DNA of 64,000 bases from Novosphingobium sp. UBA6272 (lineage in GTDB: Bacteria; Pseudomonadota; Alphaproteobacteria; Sphingomonadales; Sphingomonadaceae). Location: positions 178,176 through 242,175 of the forward strand of contig NZ_DJUW01000026.1 of assembly GCF_002440635.1 (NCBI RefSeq), written 5' to 3'. Below are positions 59,645 through 64,000 of the stretch, in pieces; position 1 is the first letter of the stretch, and the number at the start of each line of letters is the position of its first letter. The notes under the pieces are model-generated. The model was not told the DNA's origin and ran no database searches. It saw only the letters and a program-made list of their open reading frames with translations. Position numbers and translations under genes: made by a program.

Positions 59645-60229
59645 ATGGTAACAGTGTCAACATCGAAAGCGGCGACGCGCACCTATCACCACGGCGATCT
59701 GCGCGCAGCCCTGGTCGAAGCGGGGTTGAAGGCGCTGGAAACCACCGACTTCGCCGATCTCTCGCTCCGCCACCTGGCCCGCGAAGTCGGCGTTTCCGCC
59801 ACCGCCGTTTACCGCCACTTCCCCGACAAGCAGGCGCTGATGCAGGCGCTTGCCAATGCCGGGATCGAACAGCTGGGGCGATTCCAGCAGCAGGCCGCAG
59901 CCGATTCGGATGGCAGCGCCGATGCCTTTGCCGCAACAGGGCGCGCCTATGTCCGCTGGGCGCTGGCCAACCCGGCCTTGTTCCGCCTGACCTTCAGCCA
60001 ATGCGACCGCGCCGGGCAGACTCTATTCGGAGATAATCTGGCAGCGCAATTGCTGCGCCAGAAGGCTGCCGGAGCGACCGGCGGCGATCCCGAGGCCGAG
60101 CAGCGCCTGATGATCCAGGCCTGGGCCGTTGTCCACGGCCTTGCCATGCTAATGCTCGATCAGCAGCTCCCGAACGATGATGCGATGATCGACCGGGTGA
60201 TTGATTCCGCGACGCTGTTTCCGCGCTAG
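59645..60229 (+). CDS. TetR-family transcriptional regulator
   Basis: The 194-residue protein has a TetR HTH (residues 10-60: HHGDLRAALVEAGLKALE, then LAREVGVSATAVYRHFPDKQALM) and a ligand-binding domain. Start 59645 is chosen because the upstream codons would run into the oxygenase promoter; AGAGG lies in front. Probably represses itself and the divergent oxygenase gene through the dyad at 59619-59637. The inducer might be a stilbene or carotenoid-derived compound; that is inference. Confidence 0.9.
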   Translation: MVTVSTSKAATRTYHHGDLRAALVEAGLKALETTDFADLSLRHLAREVGVSATAVYRHFPDKQALMQALANAGIEQLGRFQQQAAADSDGSADAFAATGRAYVRWALANPALFRLTFSQCDRAGQTLFGDNLAAQLLRQKAAGATGGDPEAEQRLMIQAWAVVHGLAMLMLDQQLPNDDAMIDRVIDSATLFPR

Positions 60230-60741
60230 GCCCCGCCGCCAAACCGCGCCGCAGCGCGCTTCAATCCTTCGACCAGTGCGCCAAAAAACAATCCGGCGAC
60301 AACGGTCGATAGCGCCAGTTCGGCAAAATCGACCTTGAGCTGGATCAGCGGTGCGGCAGCCACTGTCAGAAACAGCATGGCCGCGGCATTGAACAGCATC
60401 GGCATGACATTGATTATCTGGATGTAGATCGCCGCGATCATCACCAGCAGGCCGATAATCGTGCCGGTCGAGCCCATCTGCTGGGTTAAATAAACAACCT
60501 GCCAGGCCAGTCCGATGCCGACCAAGGCCCCGGCAATCGTCGCGGGCATGCGCTTGATCTCAAGCTGCTCAAGGTTGGCCCAGTGCCACAGCAGCAGGAA
60601 CCCGCCGAACAGCGTCAGATCGGAAAACAGCATGGTTCCCAGCACCGCCCAGGCGATCACCAGCACCACCACGATGGCAACAATCGCCAGCCCCGCAACC
60701 GGACCGGGCGCCGCCGCGGGCGCCGAATTTGAATCGTTCAT
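60226..60741 (-). CDS. Inner-membrane protein of unknown function
   Basis: A 171-residue protein with five hydrophobic segments after a low-complexity N-terminus (NSAPAAAPGPVAG). The start ATG at 60741 is preceded by GGAGGGG; the longer frame to 60774 is less likely. I do not recognise the family; a YcdZ/DUF1097-like protein is possible but not supported by a motif. It is convergent with the TetR gene (4-nt overlap) and 84 nt from queA. Confidence 0.6.
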   Translation of the reverse strand: MNDSNSAPAAAPGPVAGLAIVAIVVVLVIAWAVLGTMLFSDLTLFGGFLLLWHWANLEQLEIKRMPATIAGALVGIGLAWQVVYLTQQMGSTGTIIGLLVMIAAIYIQIINVMPMLFNAAAMLFLTVAAAPLIQLKVDFAELALSTVVAGLFFGALVEGLKRAAARFGGGA

Positions 60742-60825
60742 GATCAATCCCCTCCGCCCGCGCGCTGTTTGCATGCCGGGTGCCGTAACAGACCGGAAAT
60801 GTCGCAGCGGCGCAAGCCGCGACTG

Positions 60826-61857
60826 TCAGGTTGGTAGCAACAGCGATCCATCGCCATAGCTGTAGAACCGGTAGCCCTCGGCAATGGCATGGGCATAGGC
60901 CGCCTGCATCCGCTCCAGCCCGATCAATGCACTGACCAGCATGAACAGGGTCGACCTGGGCAAGTGGAAGTTGGTGACCAGCCCGTCGATTCCCTTGAAG
61001 CGATAGCCCGGGGTGATGAAAATCGCGGTGTCCCCGGAAAAGGCATGGATCACCCGGGCTTCGTCGGCGGCGCTTTCGAGCAGGCGCAGCGAGGTGGTGC
61101 CAACCGCGATGATCCGCCCGCCAGCGGCGCGCGCCGCGTTGAGCCGGGCGGCGACTTCTGGTTCGATGCTGCCCCATTCGGCGTGCATCTGGTGATCCTG
61201 GGTGTCATCGGCCTTGACCGGCAGGAAGGTGCCGGCTCCGACGTGAAGGGTCAGCGTTTCGTGGCCGATCCCGGCCTCTGCCAGCGCCGCCATCAATTCG
61301 GGCGTGAAGTGCAGCGCGGCGGTGGGCGCGGCGACGGCACCATCCTTGGCGGCGAACATGGTCTGGTAATCGCTGCGGTCCCGATCGTCGATCGCGCGCT
61401 TTCCGGCAATATAGGGCGGCAGCGGCACCTGCCCAGCCCGGTCGAGCAGAACTTCGACAGGTTCCTCCCCGGCGAAAGCCAGGGTCCAGCTGCCATCGGC
61501 ATGGCGCGCTACGGCCGTGGCGGAAACGCCGGCGGCGAATTCGATGCTGTCGCCGTCTTTCAGGCGCTTGGCGTTGCGGACAAAGGCCTGCCAACGGCGC
61601 AGGTCGATACGCTTGTGCAGCGTCGCGCCGATCCGGGCCTGGCCGCGATAACCCTCCAGCTGAGCGGGGATCACCCGGGTATCGTTGAAGACCAGCACGT
61701 CGCCAGGGCAGAGCTGGCCCGGCAGGTCGCGCATCGTCAGATCGCGCAACGGCTGCGCGCCCGGCACCACCAGCATCCGCGCCGAATCGCGCGGGCGAGC
61801 GGGACGCAGAGCAATCCGTTCGGGCGGAAGTTCGAAGTCGAACAGATCAACGCGCAT
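60826..61857 (-). CDS. queA: S-adenosylmethionine:tRNA ribosyltransferase-isomerase
   Basis: Adds epoxycyclopentanediol from SAM to preQ1 in tRNA, the step after Tgt. The 343-residue protein has the family start (MRVDLFDFELPPERIALRPA), HTGAGTFLPVK-type HVGAGTFLPVK, and GDGSLLLPT at the C-terminus. The gene is preceded on the coding side by a palindromic repeat (61880-61961). Confidence 0.95.
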   Translation of the reverse strand: MRVDLFDFELPPERIALRPARPRDSARMLVVPGAQPLRDLTMRDLPGQLCPGDVLVFNDTRVIPAQLEGYRGQARIGATLHKRIDLRRWQAFVRNAKRLKDGDSIEFAAGVSATAVARHADGSWTLAFAGEEPVEVLLDRAGQVPLPPYIAGKRAIDDRDRSDYQTMFAAKDGAVAAPTAALHFTPELMAALAEAGIGHETLTLHVGAGTFLPVKADDTQDHQMHAEWGSIEPEVAARLNAARAAGGRIIAVGTTSLRLLESAADEARVIHAFSGDTAIFITPGYRFKGIDGLVTNFHLPRSTLFMLVSALIGLERMQAAYAHAIAEGYRFYSYGDGSLLLPT

Positions 61858-61879
61858 TCTGCGCCGCTAGAGCAGCGCA

Positions 61880-61961
61880 GGGGCTTCGACAAGCTCAGCC
61901 GGAGCGGGTCTTGGGGTAAAACACATTCAAGTCCCGCTCCGGCTGAGCTTGTCGAAGCCCC
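61880..61961. repeat. 82-bp palindromic mini-element, family 1 copy B
   Basis: The first and last 29 nt are perfect complements of each other (61880-61908 and 61933-61961), around a 24-nt loop. The outer 17 nt of the core (GCTTCGACAAGCTCAGC) recur in carA and in the GIY-YIG cassette. It lies between queA and the cyclophilin gene, both minus strand, with about 22 and 13 nt of flank. Confidence 0.88.
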
Positions 61962-61974
61962 CGGCGTAGTGCGC

Positions 61975-62646
61975 TCAGTTCGACTTCGAATTGCTCAGCA
62001 TGTCGGCGGTGATCGCCGTCGGTGCCGGTGCGGCAACGGCTGGACGCGGCTTGTTTTCCGAAAGCATCGAAGCCTGGACGATCTTGGTCGGGTTCGACGG
62101 CGGCTCGCCGCGCACGATCGCGTCTACCACGTCCATCCCGGAAATCACCCGCCCGAAGTTGGTGTAACGGTGATCAAGCGCGAAGCGCGGGTAGAACACG
62201 ATGAAGAACTGGCTGTTGGCGGTATCGGGCTGGTCGGTCCGTGCCATCGAAACCGTTCCACGCACATGCGGCACATAGTTGAATTCGGCCTTGAGGTCGG
62301 GCAGCTGCGAACCGCCCTGCCCGGTCCCGGTCGGATCGCCGGTCTGCGCCATGAAGCCATCGATCACGCGGTGGAAGATGATCCCGTTGTAAAAGCCCTG
62401 CTTGGTCAGCGTCTTGACCCGCTCGACATGGCCCGGAGCCCAGGTCGGCATCAGCCGGATCATGACGCGCCCGCCGTTCGACAGGTCGAGCACCAGGATA
62501 TTGTCCGGATCGACCGAAACGTCAGGGCTTACCACCACGGAAATGGCCGGCGCAGCCGGAGCGAGCGGCTCCTTCTTCTTGGCGACCGCGGGGGTGGCAG
62601 CCAGCGTCAGGCCGAGGACAATGGAGGCAAACAGGCGGCGGTTCAT
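61975..62646 (-). CDS. Periplasmic cyclophilin-type peptidylprolyl isomerase
   Basis: The 223-residue product has a cleavable signal peptide (ends TPAVA) and a cyclophilin domain with FHRVIDGFMAQTGDPTGTGQGG split here as FHRVIDGFMAQTGDPT and GTGQGG, and NSQFFIVF. The C-terminal 30 residues are an extra low-complexity tail (PRPAVAAPAPTAITADM). It folds or isomerises exported proteins. Its start is 33 nt from the end of a non-coding stretch before coaD. Confidence 0.9.
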   Translation of the reverse strand: MNRRLFASIVLGLTLAATPAVAKKKEPLAPAAPAISVVVSPDVSVDPDNILVLDLSNGGRVMIRLMPTWAPGHVERVKTLTKQGFYNGIIFHRVIDGFMAQTGDPTGTGQGGSQLPDLKAEFNYVPHVRGTVSMARTDQPDTANSQFFIVFYPRFALDHRYTNFGRVISGMDVVDAIVRGEPPSNPTKIVQASMLSENKPRPAVAAPAPTAITADMLSNSKSN

Positions 62647-62748
62647 GGATCAGAATTCTCGCAATAGGGCCAAACGGCCGATCGTCGGCGGCGGGATAGC
62701 GCCCCGACGCTGTCATGGCAATGAACGGAAACTACTCGTCCCCGATGG

Positions 62749-63243
62749 TCAATCCTTGGCAATTCGCGCCACGACGTCATCGCGGACCGCCGGTGTGACG
62801 AATTTGGAGATGTCGCCGCCGTACTTGGCGATCTCCTTGACCAGCCGCGAGGCGATCGGCTGCAGCGCGACGTCGGCCATCAGAAACACGGTCTCTACCT
62901 CGTGGTTCAGTTGCCGGTTCATGCCGGTCAGCTGATACTCGTATTCGAAGTCGGTCACGCCCCGGATGCCGCGGATCACCACCTGCGCGTTCATCGCATC
63001 GGCAAAGTCCATCAGCAGCGAGTTGAACCCGACCACCCGGATCTTGGCATTGCCGACCCGCGCCACTTCACGCTCGACCATCGCGATCCGCTCGTCATCG
63101 CTGAACATCGGCGATTTGGCGATATTGGTGGTCACCCCGATGATCAGCTCGTCGACCAGCTTGGCCCCGCGCTCGATGATATCCATGTGGCCCAGGGTGA
63201 TCGGATCGAAAGTGCCGGGGTAAACGCCGATGCGCTTGGTCAT
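62749..63243 (-). CDS. coaD: Phosphopantetheine adenylyltransferase
   Basis: Penultimate step of coenzyme A synthesis. The 164-residue protein has the nucleotidyltransferase motif GTFDPITLGHMDII near residues 10-23 and the ISSTxxR-like segment is represented by GGDISKFVTPAV. The stop-start gap to ispA is small (its start codon is 63243; the next gene ends at 63244). Probably cotranscribed with the polyprenyl synthase. Confidence 0.95.
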   Translation of the reverse strand: MTKRIGVYPGTFDPITLGHMDIIERGAKLVDELIIGVTTNIAKSPMFSDDERIAMVEREVARVGNAKIRVVGFNSLLMDFADAMNAQVVIRGIRGVTDFEYEYQLTGMNRQLNHEVETVFLMADVALQPIASRLVKEIAKYGGDISKFVTPAVRDDVVARIAKD

Positions 63244-64000
63244 CTAGTGGTCCCTCTCCACGATGTAGCGCGCCACGGCGCGCAGCAGGTCTGCTTCTTG
63301 CCCGTATGAGCCAAGGTGCGCAATCGCCTGATCGACCAGCATCCGCGCCTGCTCGCGCGCCCGGTCCGCACCCAGCGCGGCAACGAAGGTCTGCTTTCCC
63401 GCTTCGGCATCCTTGCGCAGCGCCTTGCCGGCCTTGGTTTCATCGCCGGCATGATCGAGCAGGTCATCGGCGATCTGGAAGGCGAGACCGATATCGCGGG
63501 CATAGCCCTTCAGGTGCATCCGCCCCTCGGCGGGCAACTTGCCCAGCACCGCGCCCATTTCCACGGCAGCGGAAAGCAGCGCCCCGGTTTTGAGCTGCTG
63601 CATCCGGGTGATCGCCGGCAGGTCCAGCGCCTGCCCCTCACCCTCGATGTCGAGCACCTGCCCGCCGACCATGCCCTGCGCGCCCGATGCCAGCGCCAGC
63701 ACCTGGACCATTTCGGCCCGGACGAACGGATCGCCACTGGTTGCCGGATCGGACAGCACTTCGAAGGCGAAGCTCTGCAGCGCATCGCCCGCCAGCACCG
63801 CCATCGCCTCGCCAAAGGCGATATGCGTGCTCGGCTTGCCGTGGCGCATGGCGTCATCGTCCATGCAGGGCAGATCGTCGTGAACCAGCGAATAGGCATG
63901 GATCGCCTCGATCGCCACCGCGGCGCGCATGGCATGGGTGCGATCGGCGCCGTGCATCGCGGCGGTTGCGGTCAGCAGCAGCGGGCGGAGCCGCTTGCCC
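63244..64000 (-). CDS. ispA: Polyprenyl (farnesyl) diphosphate synthase, C-terminal part
   Basis: Condenses isopentenyl diphosphate with allylic diphosphates. The gene runs off the right edge; in-frame reading continues upstream from 63957 as GKRLRPLLLTATAAM, so the Met at 63957 is not the start. The first Asp-rich motif (DDLPCMDDD) and second (DDLLDHAGDE) are present, with LKGYARDIGLAFQIADD. Farnesyl diphosphate synthase is the most likely subtype, next to coaD. Confidence 0.88.
   Translation of the reverse strand, partial: GKRLRPLLLTATAAMHGADRTHAMRAAVAIEAIHAYSLVHDDLPCMDDDAMRHGKPSTHIAFGEAMAVLAGDALQSFAFEVLSDPATSGDPFVRAEMVQVLALASGAQGMVGGQVLDIEGEGQALDLPAITRMQQLKTGALLSAAVEMGAVLGKLPAEGRMHLKGYARDIGLAFQIADDLLDHAGDETKAGKALRKDAEAGKQTFVAALGADRAREQARMLVDQAIAHLGSYGQEADLLRAVARYIVERDH

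Noticed and set aside
60889..62667. A 592-codon plus-strand frame opposite queA and the cyclophilin gene
   Set aside because: It spans the hairpin element at 61880-61961 and both queA and the cyclophilin gene; an antisense shadow.

Overview
The window looks like chromosomal DNA of a GC-rich alphaproteobacterium, most likely Sphingomonadales (Erythrobacter, Novosphingobium or Sphingomonas-like). The evidence is the gene order around mreCD-mrdA-rodA, dnaG-rpoD and carAB, a RibB protein with a defective RibA-like half, a DUF4170 gene, and short palindromic repeats that encode an 'AELVEA' peptide when they fall inside genes. No database search was run, so the taxon is an inference.

Layout. 1-4303: cell elongation operon (mreC end, mreD, mrdA, rodA). 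4393-4468: tRNA-Lys(CTT). 4605-12062: one-carbon oxidation block: S-formylglutathione hydrolase, a LysR regulator, then NAD-dependent molybdenum formate dehydrogenase fdsG-fdsB-mobA-fdsA-fdsD. 12141-18337: exported protein, two tandem DUF3604 lipoproteins, a membrane-anchored parvulin-like protein and a HupE/UreJ protein. 18334-23643: acyltransferase, enoyl-CoA hydratase, an HTH-RibB-RibA-like fusion, ribH, aldo/keto reductase, EamA transporter. 23738-30688: exported Hcp-like protein, a four-gene minus-strand operon (phosphotransferase, DUF7064-like, DUF1214, DUF1254), a Vps62-like protein, an AbgT transporter. 30764-34892: enolase, a four-gene ElaB/YqjD/YqjE-type envelope operon, DUF4170, greA. 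34998-40929: carA-unknown-carB on the minus strand, interrupted by a DUF559 nuclease cassette. 41078-50236: YqeY, dnaG, rpoD, rpiB, glyA, nrdR, a GIY-YIG/TrmJ fusion and rpsD. 50360-54590: small ORF, nitroreductase and a 1063-residue helical-repeat/kinase-like protein. 54628-64000: ABC-F ATPase, tgt, carotenoid oxygenase with TetR, queA, cyclophilin, coaD and the ispA end.

Most genes are housekeeping. The most unusual layer is a set of palindromic repeat families that sit around small stand-alone nuclease genes. A DUF559 (PD-(D/E)XK) nuclease at 38469-38822 is bracketed by inverted hairpin-plus-tail repeats, and the 5' end of carB is duplicated on its two sides. A GIY-YIG nuclease at 48368-48660 is bracketed by 65-nt inverted repeats; the right repeat is translated as the linker that joins the nuclease to the tRNA methyltransferase TrmJ, which has no start codon of its own. 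Nuclease-free copies of the second repeat occur as two 82-bp units (8386-8467, 61880-61961) and as an in-frame piece of carA. A third repeat family forms a 148-bp nuclease-free unit before dnaG, and a fourth is an in-frame piece of dnaG. Together they suggest nuclease-palindrome cassettes that insert at gene starts, leave short non-coding forms, and supply linkers to host proteins.

Other points: an HTH domain fused to RibB beside a 24-bp perfect palindrome; a TTAATCG-type palindrome shared by the phosphotransferase operon and the nitroreductase gene; two dyads in front of fdsG inside the 3' end of its probable regulator gene; and the large helical-repeat/kinase-like protein in lower-GC DNA.
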